Assembly: GCA_001692895.1 (NCBI GenBank)
Contig: KV748185.1
Span: 1,674,001 to 1,738,000 of the forward strand
Direction: 5' to 3'
From: Cenococcum geophilum 1.58
Taxonomy: Eukaryota > Ascomycota > Dothideomycetes > Gloniales > Gloniaceae
Length of the DNA stretch: 64,000 nucleotides
The notes beneath the pieces were generated by a model that searched no databases, was not told the origin of the DNA, and saw only the letters and a program-made list of their open reading frames with translations. The stretch's first letter is position 1. The number at the start of each line of letters is the position of its first letter. The translations under genes and the position numbers were made by a program. Below are positions 47,808 to 59,500 of the stretch, in pieces.

Positions 47808-49852
47808 AGGTACCCTACCACCTTACGAGTGCGCATCCTATCGACGTTGTGGACGCAAGATGACCTCATCTTCATTCCCGAACAATATAGAGTCCAGTTC
47901 ATGTTCGTCATCAAGTCTATTGCTGGACGGGCGCTCGTCTAGGAGCGTCCTTTATCAATGGCTTACGGTACACAGACATTGAATTAGTGCTACAGCGAAC
48001 GCACACGAACGGTGAAGGCTTATCTACAAGATTGATCAGCGATAGGTGAAAAACAATCAAGACCCGGAGAACATCGTCTTTGGCACGGCTGGACGCGAGC
48101 ACGACAAATTTGTCTACGATGATGCAGCATTCTTATTAACGATGGCCATTCTCGACAAAGCATTGTTCGGCTACGATACACTTACTGATCTGCGAACACA
48201 GGAGATTCCTACTGGTGATAACGAGATTGTCCTGCGATTTCACGACTCAGTTTTGGACAAGCCCATTCTCCGCAGGTGCACACAGTGTGACAGACGAGCC
48301 CATGCCAAAATCCGCGTTTACCGAGATCTTCCATACCACTCTTCACAACGCGGGCTACATGTGCGCAACGTCAATCCACGCGATCCGTCGACAGCTCGGT
48401 AAAAAGGTCGATGAACTATATACGGAGGTGCAGCGATCTCAACACCTCACTCAAGCCGATCCCCGAATCTTTGGCCAAAGCTAGGTTGCCAATACCTCGG
48501 TTCATGGTCAAGTTGCTTTCTTGGAGAGGCGACGGATCATAGCTACATCGAGTACTTTCAAAGTCTTGAAAAGTTTCGCGAGCCTGCTCTGCCCTGCGAG
48601 CTCCCGGCCCATATCGAAGACGAAGTGAAACAAGACGAAAAAGTTCAGGAGCTGGAAGAGGAGGTGCGGCAAGGGTCATACAAGGACCCAGCTGCTTTAC
48701 GGAATGCTAAAAGGGATTTGGCGAGCTATCTGAGGACTCGAAGGCGTCTGGCACTTCATGAGTATCAAGAGCAGTGGGTGCAGTCATGTCGGGATTGGAA
48801 AGTCGTTACTCGGGGAAAAGAGCAGACGAACGACCTTGTCCAGACTGATCTTGTTCGGAGCATGTCACTATTGATACCCAAATGTGGCCGCCTTGCCCAG
48901 CGCATGGTGTCAGATGCGCCCCTCTCGCCCAAGTCAAGGTAGCTCGCCACGGACGACCTCTATTCACTGTGCAACAGAGATCTTTTGGCGCTTTACTTAC
49001 CAGACCATCAACCAGCGGAGGGGAAATGTCCGGTCAAGTGCTGCCAGATGAACCTAGACCGGTAAGTTCAACAATTTGCCATTCGAGTCAGTGACTAATA
49101 CACGCAGACTTCCTAAGACCAAGCGCAACTAACATGTTCAACTCTGCATGCGCCAAGGGCTCGCAAGTAAGCGCGAGCACTTACAGTCGGACGTTCACTA
49201 CTACTACCACTGCTTCAACTGGGTTGTGGGACCAGAGCAATGGGAAGTGCATTGTCAAGATCACATTCAGAACCTGAACTCTAAGCGATGTGGAACGATC
49301 ACGCATTGCCATACTCTAGTCCGCCCTGGCTACTGTCCATTCTGTCTCGGGAAGTCCGCTTCGGCAGCTGCGCGGCGCCCGGGACCCTGGAGTCGTGATC
49401 ATTCACTTTGGCAGCATATCGATCAGCACCTTCAGGGGTTGGTATGGCCACTCTCCTGTCCTCATCCACTCTGCGACGTGATCATGGAACACACTCAGCA
49501 TCTTCGGTACCACTTTATGGATGATCACGGTCTAAGTTGCACTCTGCCGAACAGTGCGACGTCTCTTGATGGGCCTTCAGTGACGGCAGAAACAAGGCCT
49601 GGCCCGAAAAGGAAGGGCAGCGACGAAAACATCATCATGTGGCCGGATAGTGAACAATTCTTGCAAAAGCCGGCTCAGAAGACAGCCAGGCGTGACCTGT
49701 CGACAATCACGCCGTCGTCATTGTTGATGGCTGAGCGTGGGCCTAGAGAGTTCAGGTCACCAATTAACCGGACAGTGTCACAATATATCACGGGTGTTTA
49801 CGAAACGTTGACGCCCTCCAGCAGTGAATGTTACGGGATATCAGAAGGCTGA
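47808..49852 (+). pseudogene. DUF3435/FluG-domain gene (Starship captain-like tyrosine recombinase relative), broken and 5'-truncated
   Basis: Family-typical sequence starts next to the hAT end: DLIFIPEQYRVQF near 47860. Then come KNNQDPENIVFG, DKFVYDDAAFLLTMAI and TLTDLRTQEIPTGDNE (48049-48240). After a frame change come VTDEPMPKSAFTEIF and HAIRRQLGKKVDE, then RSQHLTQADPRIFGQ (48270-48481). A third stretch has EYFQSLEKFREP and EYQEQWVQSCRDWKVVTRGK (48550-48940). The C-terminus (49148-49852) has CPFCLG, HSLWQHIDQHL and CPHPLC, then H-x4-H: zinc-finger-like pairs. Base use is ordinary, not RIP-shifted. Breaks include frame changes near 48270 and 48945, and a TAG at 48482-48484 where relatives have a conserved Tyr after the PRIF box. 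The N-terminal third is missing at the hAT junction. Relatives are 700-1000 residues. Assignment is from memory of the family. Confidence 0.72.
49062..49107 (+). other. Likely spliceosomal intron (46 bp) in the DUF3435/FluG relic
   Basis: The donor GTAAGT (49062-49067), a branch-like TGACTAATAC (49092-49101) and the acceptor CGCAG (49103-49107) are spaced as in short ascomycete introns. It directly follows the GKCPVKCCQMNLDR block. Confidence 0.6.
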
Positions 49853-50051
49853 CGCTTGCACAGCCTTGCATCAGCTGATTCCCCCTTTTATCACCGAACA
49901 TGAATCATCGATCCCATCTCACATATTCAACAATGACTTGCGCGACAGGATGGATTGGATGCAAATTCGCACCACGGTCGTACAGGTCACTACTGTACTC
50001 ATGCGGCGCCACATGTGAAGCTGAAGAAGAACTACGTCCCCCGCCTGGACC
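49853..50051. other. Short intergenic stretch between convergent genes
   Basis: About 200 bp separate the 3' ends of the DUF3435/FluG relic and the 480-codon gene. No clear polyadenylation signal or repeat is seen. Confidence 0.5.
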
Positions 50052-51494
50052 CTAGGGTGTATACGCCATGTCAGCACCAACTTTCTCGATCTCTATCAAA
50101 CCATTTTTCTGGTATTCAGTCGGTTGTTGCATATCCTTCTCTTCCACCCCTATCGGCAACGTACTGCCCGTTGGCAACGCAAATTGATTCCTCAAAGAAT
50201 TACTTCTCGTGTTTTCCAGCCATTCTAAGGCTTTCTGTACTGCTGCCTTGGCATCAGCCTCAGTGACGCCGGAACTAGAAGCATGCTCTCTCGCAACACC
50301 ACTCGAATCCGGTGCCGGTATGTTGACCTGCTTCAGTTCTACAAACATCACCCTAAGCAGGGGCGAAAGTGACCCGAAGTCGATGTCAAGCATGTCAGTA
50401 ATAGCCTGGGCCATTTTGCACACCAACTTAGCGGTAGTAGTGTATTCCTTCTCGGGATTGCTGATTAGCTTGAAGAGTTCTACAGCATCCTGCACCGAGA
50501 GAAAATAATTGTTGATCTTTGCATCCAGGTCGATAAGCGCCTTCTCAACATCGCTCACCTTCTGCCTATTGTCCGCCACTTTCTTCTGAAGATCATTGAC
50601 CTCCTGTACGAGTGGGACGTAGGCTTCTAGCTTGGCCCGCGCTATCACTTCTGTTCTCTTCGCTTGATTGATGTTACCGTTGATTTGAGACAGCGTGGAG
50701 CGAGTGTTCTCGATATAACCTTGCCAGCCGTCATTTATGCTACGAACGAAAATACTAGCAATACCCCCAACAACGTCGCCAAAAGTGATCTTGAAATGAG
50801 ACGCAATGTCGTCGATGGTACGCCTTCTGGAATCCGTGGCGGTAGCTAAAGCGTCACTCGCAGCTTTGACTTCATTCTGGAGGACTGTATTCTGAGCGTT
50901 CGTCGCATTTGTCCAGGTGACGAGGCTGCCAAAAAGGGGAACGAGAGAGCCGTTGTCTATGTCTGCGAGGACAGCGGAAAGGGATTGAGTTTGGTCTCTT
51001 ATGCTTTGAGCGGATTGCTTTGCGTTGCCAAGGTGGTCTTTAGCTCTAGTCAACGTCGCAAGGAATTTGTCGTTATCGGAGGTTATGGATGATGTGGATC
51101 CCTCATGCAGCTTGGCCTGGCGAATAGCCTCCATTGTGTGACCGCGAAGGTAAGCTGAGAGGAACGTCAACTCTGCTGTGGCGTAGCCCAGCTCGAAGGT
51201 GACATTTGAGCTCTGTGTAAGTCCATTACGCTGCCAGTCTGTAACCAATTGTTCATAATGACTTCGAGCGTTGTTGTAGACTGTTTTCCAAGATTCGATC
51301 GTCTTCGATACCTCAGCGATCATCTGAACCTTCGCTGCAGCTGCATCCGCTTGCCCTTGGGCCTCATCGGCTCTCTCCTGGGCCATGAGCTGATCAATCA
51401 TTTTCTGGGCTTCAGCCCTCTCTTCTTCTTTCTGATCCTGATTTTTCTTAACCGATATTCCTGCCAAGATGGGCACAGCAAACACGACACCCAT
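50052..51494 (-). CDS. Intact 480-residue coiled-coil protein of unknown function
   Basis: A single uninterrupted frame without introns; the start has a good context (GAAATGG). The residues suggest a mostly helical protein. Residues 3-15 are hydrophobic (VVFAVPILAGISV), a possible anchor. Residues 17-75 are Glu/Gln/Ala-rich and coiled-coil-like. Residues 235-252 hold a Gly-rich hydrophobic stretch (FGDVVGGIASIFV). Residues 265-335 form a second coiled coil, and the last 60 are Pro/Gly-richer and polar. Cysteine is nearly absent (one, near residue 359). I do not recognise a named family. Long helical bundles with one central hydrophobic stretch occur in ClyA-like membrane-active proteins and in many unrelated proteins, so no function is assigned. 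It is the only intact gene in the window, with ordinary codon use, convergent to the DUF3435/FluG relic. Confidence 0.8.
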   Translation of the reverse strand: MGVVFAVPILAGISVKKNQDQKEEERAEAQKMIDQLMAQERADEAQGQADAAAAKVQMIAEVSKTIESWKTVYNNARSHYEQLVTDWQRNGLTQSSNVTFELGYATAELTFLSAYLRGHTMEAIRQAKLHEGSTSSITSDNDKFLATLTRAKDHLGNAKQSAQSIRDQTQSLSAVLADIDNGSLVPLFGSLVTWTNATNAQNTVLQNEVKAASDALATATDSRRRTIDDIASHFKITFGDVVGGIASIFVRSINDGWQGYIENTRSTLSQINGNINQAKRTEVIARAKLEAYVPLVQEVNDLQKKVADNRQKVSDVEKALIDLDAKINNYFLSVQDAVELFKLISNPEKEYTTTAKLVCKMAQAITDMLDIDFGSLSPLLRVMFVELKQVNIPAPDSSGVAREHASSSGVTEADAKAAVQKALEWLENTRSNSLRNQFALPTGSTLPIGVEEKDMQQPTEYQKNGLIEIEKVGADMAYTP

Positions 51495-52083
51495 TTCTGA
51501 TCAAGATACGTAGATATTGATAGTTAGAAGTTTATTGCCAGAATTGATATGTAGGGTTAACGTTATGTTGGGCACCTCTGTTTGTAATACTCAGGCTGAT
51601 TTGAGCGGCACCAGATATTAACATAGACGTTAGCACCATGAAGAAAAATTGGTTGAAAATACTGATGTATATGGGCACTGGTAAGACGAAGAGATCGTAC
51701 TGCTTGCCAAGGTTACTATTCATTTCAGCTAGAGCCTGGACTTTTCAGCACGGACAAATGCAGTGGTGACCGGTTCGGCGGAGTGGTCAGTGAGAGCATG
51801 GTGGGATAGCTGAAAGATGTGATGAGTGTGGCACACTCTGAATACCCGCAAAGTGGACTGGTGTCATTCATCGCAGTTATGCATGATGGTAAGTATTGTA
51901 CATTGTCGGTGCGTTGCACCGGTTCCTTGCAGAGCATTTTACACCAATAAGAAAGCCGGTTTGTATAGAAAACATGAACCTTCTTAATTTTCCTCCTTTT
52001 TCATTTGCCGCAAAAGTGTATTAAAAACAAGTCACATGCCGCCCAACCCCCCTGCAACACACCGACAATGTACAATACTTACG
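51495..52083. other. Upstream region of the 480-codon gene
   Basis: About 590 bp of ordinary composition that should hold the promoter of the minus-strand gene. I see no clear TATA box and no further supported gene. Minus-strand frames of 63 and 70 codons (51723-51532 and 51937-51725) are too weak to call. Confidence 0.5.
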
Positions 52084-52380
52084 CCGGATACCATAGCACA
52101 GGTCAGCTCCGTGAGAAAGTATGCAGACTGCATGACTCCTGCACCGACAGCACAACAATCACACCGCTTGACTGGTACCGGACCGGATACCATAGCACAG
52201 GTCAGCTCCGTGAGAAAGTATGCAGACTGCATGACTCCTGCACCGACAGCACAACAATCACACCGCTTGACTGGTACCGGACCGGATACCATAGCACAGG
52301 TCAGCTCCGTGAGAAAGTATGCAGACTGCATGACTCCTGCACCGACAGCACAACAATCACACCGCTTGACTGGTACCGGA
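52084..52380. repeat. Three tandem 99-bp units
   Basis: The unit starting CCGGATACCATAGCACAGGT occurs at 52084, 52183 and 52282. The copies appear identical base for base, so the array is recent or kept uniform by conversion. As 99 is a multiple of three, several frames on both strands read through it, which makes protein-like frames by chance. Confidence 0.95.
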
Positions 52381-52570
52381 CCCAGGTAAAGATGCTATGT
52401 ACACCACCCCGGCGCATCTCGCTGTAAGTGCCTTATTAGCGCTGCTGATCATTCGGAGAACGCCGTCTGTTACTAGGTAAAATGGGGTTAGTCTCCGACG
52501 GATTAGCACGCTTAGAAAGACGCCCATATTAAAATCAAATAAAGCTTTTCAAATCAAGCGATTGTGAGGG
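52381..52570. other. Right edge of the gene island
   Basis: Ordinary-composition DNA without a supported gene. At about 52560-52580 the sequence passes into TpA-rich RIP-mutated DNA. Confidence 0.6.
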
Positions 52571-53882
52571 ATTTTGCCTATAAGCTATATACGTAATACT
52601 AACCCTATCTTTTACCCTCTCTCTATAATAACTTTCTACTTTTTTAACCACTAGGGTAAGAATAGCGCTAAGGGCTTTCTATCCTTTTAGTAGCTAGAGG
52701 ACTACTATAACCTATACGTCTTTCCTAGTAGTATTAAAGTACTATAACAGCTGTTAAGCTATTATACGTAGTTTAAATAAAATAAGATGTTTTAAAGGGT
52801 AGAAATTTACTTAAAGGAGAAAACCGATAGCGCCTATAAGTAGAGCGTCTAGTATACTAAGCTTAGCGGCGTTAAGGAGACCTAAATTAGATAGGCTAGA
52901 TACTAGAATATAGACGCGATAATAGGAGCCTACCTTAGCTATCTACCTATGTGTTTATATAGTTAATTACTGGCTTCCTGAAGAAAGGAAAGGGCTACTT
53001 TCTCCCCTACGCGTAAGAGATGCTAGAGAAGGCCCTTTACTTAAAGATATAGCCTATAACTAACGTCTAGCTAAAATATATAGAGACCTACTACCTAAAG
53101 AGAGCTAATAATAAGGTTATATAGCTTAACTTTATAGGCTTAGGACTTCTATACCTTCTCTATACACTTAGAGTAATTCTATTATAGGACTTAGTAATCT
53201 TATATAAGTAGTTCCCACTTTACCCCCTATAGAAAGACTCCCTCTTTAGCTATAAGAAGTACTAGAGGTTACTACATAGGTAAAAAGCTCGCTAGCTGGT
53301 ATAGTTATACTAGATAAGATAATAATATGAAAATACTAGCCCGCCTATAAGGCCGTAGCTAAGCTAAAATATAAGGCGCGATCTTAGAGATAAAGGGGGT
53401 TTAATTACGCGTATAGATAATCTTAAAACGCCTTAGCGAGATAGAAAGGTTATTAGCATTATTCGCACCTATATAGATTTAGTAAGGGAAGGTAGGTATT
53501 TAAATAAGGCCTATAGAGACTATATATCCGTTTTTAAACGGCTCTATACTTTTACCTTTGCCTATATCTATTCCTAAATGCGTTAACGGCTAAATTCCGT
53601 TTATAGATAAACCCTCTTCCGTATATCTAACCCCTAGGGAGATATTAAGGGGTCCTTAACTATCTACTACTATAAAGCCTACTTAGCCGTCTACTATAAC
53701 GTCTACTATACCCCTACTATAGCTACTATAAGCTTCTATTATACCCTTACCGCAGCTACTATAAGCTAATACTTAACCTCTCTTATTTATCCTTAACTTA
53801 TAGGCGCCGCTGAAAAAATATAAAATACTTTAGGGCGGTAATTTAGTATTCTAGCTTTAGGCTAAGTAAACTTTAGGGCTAG
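52571..53882 (+). mobile_element. Unidentified RIP-mutated tract
   Basis: TpA-rich sequence with plus-strand stretches of 30-60 codons that read open if RIP-type stops are ignored, for example about 52975-53290 and 53440-53570. No domain is recognised. It ends where the family H LTR begins. It could be an old transposon body or a mutated former gene. Confidence 0.35.
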
Positions 53883-54098
53883 TATAAGGGGACTTTATAG
53901 GCAGGGGGCTATAAGGCACAATTATAGAATAGGATAAATTAGTAAGAGAGATAAATCCTTAAGGAGGTAAGGCCTCTAGGATTGTAGAGACTATATACTA
54001 TAGGTACGTACCTTTGGTATATAACCAGCGACTATTTAAAGGGCGTCCGGGGGTTGTCCTAAGGGTAACCTAAAATACCCGCAATAATATCCCTTATA
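53883..54098 (-). repeat. Family H 3' LTR (216 bp), copy 2
   Basis: Aligns with 27962-28178, one base shorter. Starts TATAAGGGGACTT and ends AATATCCCTTATA. Confidence 0.88.
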
Positions 54099-55277
54099 TT
54101 ACCCCCCCCCTTTTTATGGTTAGCCCCTAATCGCTATTACCTTACGGTAAAGAGATTATAAGGGCTTATCCTAAAAGGGGTTTAGAGAGATATTAGAGAG
54201 GTATTAGTATGCCGCTATATATTATCTATCTATTTAACCCCTACTTTAAACTCCTAAAAAACCTTAATAAGGAAAAAATATAATTAAAGAAAGGACATAA
54301 TTAAAGAAAGGACATAAGGATTACTAAAAGACCTATTAAAAGCCTATTAAAAATATACTGGTAACTACCTAGGCTAATATAGGGATTTTTATATAACTCT
54401 ACTTCTAAGCCTTTATATCAGTTTGTAATTAATTATAAATATTATAAGTAATTTAGTGTTTTAGTATAGTTCCGTAAAACCTTTTAGTATAGGATTTAAC
54501 GTATAGAGCTTTAGCTTGCCGTTGTCTTTAATTACTAAAATATAGTCTATAATCCTTTCTTATAATCCCCTACGTTACTAATATATTACTTCTATATTTA
54601 CCCTTAGGCTATTAAATATAGCTAAGGTATTAATTAGTTATTTAAAGAGACTTATCTCTTAAGATTTAGTATATATATTTTTAAATCTAGTAGTCTTATA
54701 CTATATATTTAGCGTAGCTCTACTACCTAGCAAATAGGGATATTTTGCGATAGCATTTAAAGCTATTATACAATTATTAAGAACGTCAATAATGTTAATC
54801 TTTAATACTATAGTATTATTTTAGGTATAATTTAACCTATATACGTCTTTAATTAACGTCTTAATTACCTTCCCTTAGCTACGTACTTAGTTTTTATAAA
54901 GAAGTAATAGCTAGATAGCTTATATACGTATTTCCTTTCTTTTAAATAGCGCTATCATAATGGAGTTATATTAGTAAGGTTGCGGCTATTTACTAAAAGA
55001 GTATTAGACGGTAAAGTATAAAGATACTTTGCTTATTAAGCTTAATCCTTTTCCTTAACACCTTACTTACTATTATTAACCTTTATCCAATTTAGACATA
55101 TCTTTAATATATTATTAAAATTTTCTTTTTTTTATTATTAATTTAATATGCCTCTTTATTTTCCTACTAACTGCTCTTTTAAGTAAATTCTATAGTATAT
55201 TATAGCCCTACCTTTATATATAGAACCCTAACTCTCGCTAACTTATAACTAGTGCTAGTTTTACCTAAATAATTTTA
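53883..55277 (-). mobile_element. Family H copy 2, 3' part
   Basis: The 3' LTR (53883-54098) and its adjoining purine tract, then sequence co-linear with 28179-29572 of copy 1 but without the solo LTR. The element is cut at 55277 by family F copy 2 and resumes at 63862. A 17-bp direct duplication (AAAGAAAGGACATAA type) lies at about 54287-54320. Fossil; more RIP-altered than copy 1. Confidence 0.88.
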
Positions 55278-55636
55278 TATAACGAAGCCTTGTAGGAAAT
55301 ACTACGGTAGACTCGCTAATAGGCTAGGTATGTAAGTAAACAAGAAGTTAATAATGTAATAATAACTAGTGGAGTGGTTGCCTAATAGATTAACTATAAA
55401 GAAGAGAACTATCTAGGTAGGGACTGTGGTCCTTTAAATACACAATACTGCGCCTAAGAAATACTTAAGTACGTTAGTATATTAAATAATCTAAGTATAT
55501 AACGTAACTTACTATATAACTTAGCTACCCCTTATTCTATAGCTTAATTGGTTCTAGTGCCTCCTATACTATCTTAACTAACCTATTTATATCTCTTCTT
55601 AGTAGCCGTACTACTATTAATATAAGGTCCGTAATA
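55278..55636 (-). repeat. Family F 3' LTR, copy 2
   Basis: 359 bp; matches the 63435-63861 LTR apart from two missing segments. Followed on the inside by CTATCCCCCTC. Confidence 0.85.
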
Positions 55637-56309
55637 CTATCCCCCTCTTTTTTATCTTTATCCTTAAAGATATCTCCTATCTCTAAGTTGTCTATTAAAG
55701 GTATAGTATTCTTATCTTTAATTTAATAACCTTTATTATTCCTAATACTATTTATTAGATCCTCTGTATTTAAGCGTTATACCTATATGATTTTAACAAT
55801 TCTTTTACTAGGCGAAATTATGTCTCCTTATTCTTATTATAAGGAGAAGAAGTTAGTATATATTGCAATTACAGCTCTATCCGGTCACTAACCTTCCTCC
55901 TATACTAAGTATACACGAGCGAATATATAATTATTTTGCAATATTTAATCTATATCTAATACTAAGTATACACGTCTTATTAATCTTTAAAGTCTTTAAC
56001 TCCCTTATCTAATCTACTATAGGGTCCTATATTTAATCTACTGCTATAAAGCTTAATACAGAGCTCTCTCTAGCTTTAGATAAACTTTATTATTTTTATA
56101 AGGTAAAGCAGAAGGTTGTAGAAGCTTAGTAATGTACGACTAAGGCTTACCTAGCTACATCCGTTTAGCTGCTTCGTCTTAAAAAGGTTTATAAAAAGGT
56201 ACGCTCTAAGGAGTTCCGTCTTATTAAGTAAGGTCTTTATAAGCTTATGGCTAAGGAGGCTAAAAAGGATTTTAATTAAGTTAAGGTAGAAACAACTAAT
56301 ACGCTAGTA

Positions 56310-56558
56310 TAAGGGGGCTACCTAAGCGGGTTGCTTGCGCTCCCTGCAAGCGCCTCCATTAGTGCTTACAATTGCTATATCGCCACATGAAAATAGTGCT
56401 TATTTAGGATATAAGATACAAGATATAAGGCCCCTACTATTGTTTTATATTATCTAGCTATTCTAGTAGCTTCTATGGATTTATAATATGCTATATATAG
56501 CTAAAGCAACGCTAGCGCTAGCAGGGAGCGCAAGCAACTCGCTTAGGTAGCCCCCTTA
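56310..56558. mobile_element. 249-bp MITE with long terminal inverted repeats
   Basis: Terminal inverted repeats of about 36 bp: left 56310-56346 (TAAGGGGGCTACCTAAGCGG...), right 56522-56558. TA flanks both sides. GC-rich ends stand out from the surrounding RIP-mutated integrase and 3' region of family F. No coding capacity. A Tc1/mariner-like origin is suggested by the TA flanks only. Confidence 0.8.
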
Positions 56559-59500
56559 TAGTAGATCCCTTAGATAATCTGGCTCGTCTATTACCTTTAA
56601 CTAATCCTTTTATTTTTGGCTCCTTCTTAATATTACCCAACCTATTTTCTTCTAATACTCCTATACCTTTCCTATAGTATTCTTTAAGTTTTCTAGTAGC
56701 TTCTAGGTAGTCTTATTATAGCCTATCTACTTTACTTTATACTATATTTTATTATTAATATCTTTATAACCGATAATCTTTAAAACCTAGTATTTGTCTT
56801 CCTCTTATTCTCTATATATATCTACCTTATAAACTAGTGGCTCTATATCTCTATACGCTAGCTCTAGCATTATAATATACTATATAGGGTAAATCTTTAT
56901 TTTTACTATTAAGTTAAGTCTATATATAACTTCTAAAATCTTAGCTATAATTTTAAATAGTCCTAGTCTAACGTAATCCAACTTCTTACTTAATTGTTAA
57001 TTTATATAAAATTTGTATAATAGCTATACTTTATCCCACCCCTTTAAATCTAGTCCCTTAGATCTCTTAGCGTTATAGTACTTTTTTATTTTTTTTATAC
57101 TAACTTTACTATAAAATAGAGGTCCTTATAAAGATTTATTAGATATTCTATCCTTTACTTAGCTTCTTTACTCATTTTCTTAACTTATTATAATAATAAC
57201 GATATTCTAGGCTTATATCTATAATTTGCCTAAAATAGTAACATCTCTATGCCTTCTTATAGTGTTATATTATATATAAACTATATAACTAGTAATAATA
57301 ATACCTAATTATTCTATACGTAATTAATATAGTGTCTTAGATACTATTCTAGTGTTTAATTTAATCTCTCTATTTATCCGTCTATCTGCGGATAATATAT
57401 AGTAGAAGTTACTACTCTAACTCCTTATTCCGCTAAGAATACTTTTTAAAATATTACTATAAATCTTAAATCTCTATCTAATATAATTTTACTTAGTACT
57501 CTATACCTTATAAACACTTCTTTAATATAAATCCTAGCAATATTTTTTACTAAGATTTCTTCTATATATGCTCTAAAGTAGCCCTATTTAGTTAACTTAT
57601 CTACTTTATAAGGATTATATTATATTCCTATCTAGTAATAGGATTTTTTAATTTTAGTAACTTTATAATAAAGTTCGATAATATTATCTCCTATAGATAT
57701 TCTAGTACTTTAATAGGCTGTAGCTTTTTATACGGCTTATATCTTATTAGTTTATTTCTCTAGTAATTTAAACACTCCTTTATAAATTTTCTTACTAAGC
57801 CCTAGATTCCGTAAATAATATACTCCTCTTAAAGTCTTAACACTAAGCCTATAGCTCTATTATATACCTATATTATTTCCCTATAGAAATCTTTAATAAA
57901 CTCCTCCGCTACTCCCCTTAGGATATACTTATTTATTCTTTATTTATACTAGTCCGTTTTTAAGTCCTTAAATTATACCTTTTAGATTCTTCTTATCTAA
58001 TTACTCTCTAGTAGCTTATACTCCTAAATTACTATAATCTTAAAATAATTATATCTAATTAATCTATTACTATCTTTATATAGCATTGCTCCTAATAGCT
58101 TCCTATTATTCTATAATTTAGCCTTTTTACTTAATACGTCCACTCTAGCGTTCTTAGTGCCCTTAGTATACTAAATCTTAAAATAGTATTCTATAAGCAT
58201 TTCTACCTATTTAACTTATCTTTAATTAAGTTCTTTTATTATTAGGAACCCCGTTAAGTTCTTATAATCTATCTTAACTATAAATAGTTTCTCTATACCT
58301 TATAAGAATGCTCTTTATTTCTTAAGTACTATAACTATACCTAATAACTCCTTATTATAGATATCGTAGTTTAACTTTAGTAGTGTTATCTTCTAACTAT
58401 AGTATGCTACTAGGTGCTATATATTTCTATATTTTTATAGTAAGCATACTCCTAGTATAAAGTCTAATATATCTATTTTTATAACTATCTCTAATCCTAA
58501 TTAATAGATTTTAAGGATTAGTTCCTAGGTAAACAACTCCTTAAGTTTCTTAAATAACTTCTTTTACTTATTTCCCTATACCTATAGTTCCTCTTTCTTT
58601 ATAAGCCTAGTAAAGGGTTTAATATTCTTTAACTATTATACTATAAACCTCCTATAGTAGTTACAAAACCCTAAGAATAACTTTAACTACATTACGTTCT
58701 CTAGTTCTTACTAACTTACTATAGCTTCTATCTTCTTTAGGTCTATACTAATATAACCTAATTTAATAATAAATTTAATAAAATCGGTCTTCCTAGTAAA
58801 GAACTCGTATTTTTTAACTGCTACTAACATCTATTCTTTTTATAGTCTCTTTAAACCCCATTTAATGTATTCCCTATATTCTTCTTTAGTTATAAGGTAG
58901 ATAATAATATCGTTAAGGTATACTATAATAAACTTATTAAGGTATTCTCCTAATATACTATTAATTTATTTTTAAAACGTTACTAGTGCATTTATAAGTC
59001 TAAATTATATAACTAATAGTTTATATAGTCTTTCCTTTAACCTAAAGACTGCCTTTTATTTATCGCCTTCCTTAATTCTAATCTAATAGTACGCCTATCT
59101 TAGATCTATCTTTATAAAGATTTACGTATTACCTATCTAATCCTAAATTTCGCTAATTAAGGGTAAAGGATATCTGTCCTTCCTAGTAATGCTATTTAAC
59201 TATTTATAGTTAATATATAGTCTAAGTTTTCTGTTCTTCTTTAGTACGAATAGTACTAGATATCCTACTAATAACTATAATGGTCTAATATATCCCTTTT
59301 ATAAGTTCTCTTAGATAAACTCCTTAAGTACTTTTAACTCTTCTTTAGTTAATTTATAAATTGGGAAGAACTTTAGACTTATTTCTAGTTCTAATTCTAT
59401 TTTATAGTTCCACGCTATATACTTTAATAGCTTTTTACTTTTTAGGCTCTATAGTTTCTTACTATGCTTATAATATTTCTTTAGTATATAGAATAACCCC

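Noticed and set aside
43942-47815. Clean 8-bp target duplication for the hAT element
   Set aside because: Flanks CTATACCC and AGGTACCC agree only in the last five bases, so I do not claim a duplication.
48416-48950. Minus-strand frames of 87 and 61 codons
   Set aside because: Shadows of the DUF3435/FluG relic, which has family motifs on the plus strand.
50209-51500. Plus-strand frames of 61-99 codons
   Set aside because: Shadows opposite the intact 480-codon minus-strand gene.
51532-51723. 63-codon hydrophobic minus-strand frame
   Set aside because: Short, upstream of the 480-codon gene, no family likeness; not enough to call a gene.
52084-52380. CRISPR-like array
   Set aside because: Contiguous identical 99-bp units without spacers in a eukaryotic sequence; a plain tandem repeat.
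52005-52427. Repeat proteins of 99-140 codons on both strands
   Set aside because: A 99-bp unit keeps any open frame open through all copies. Three different frames are open, so none is supported.
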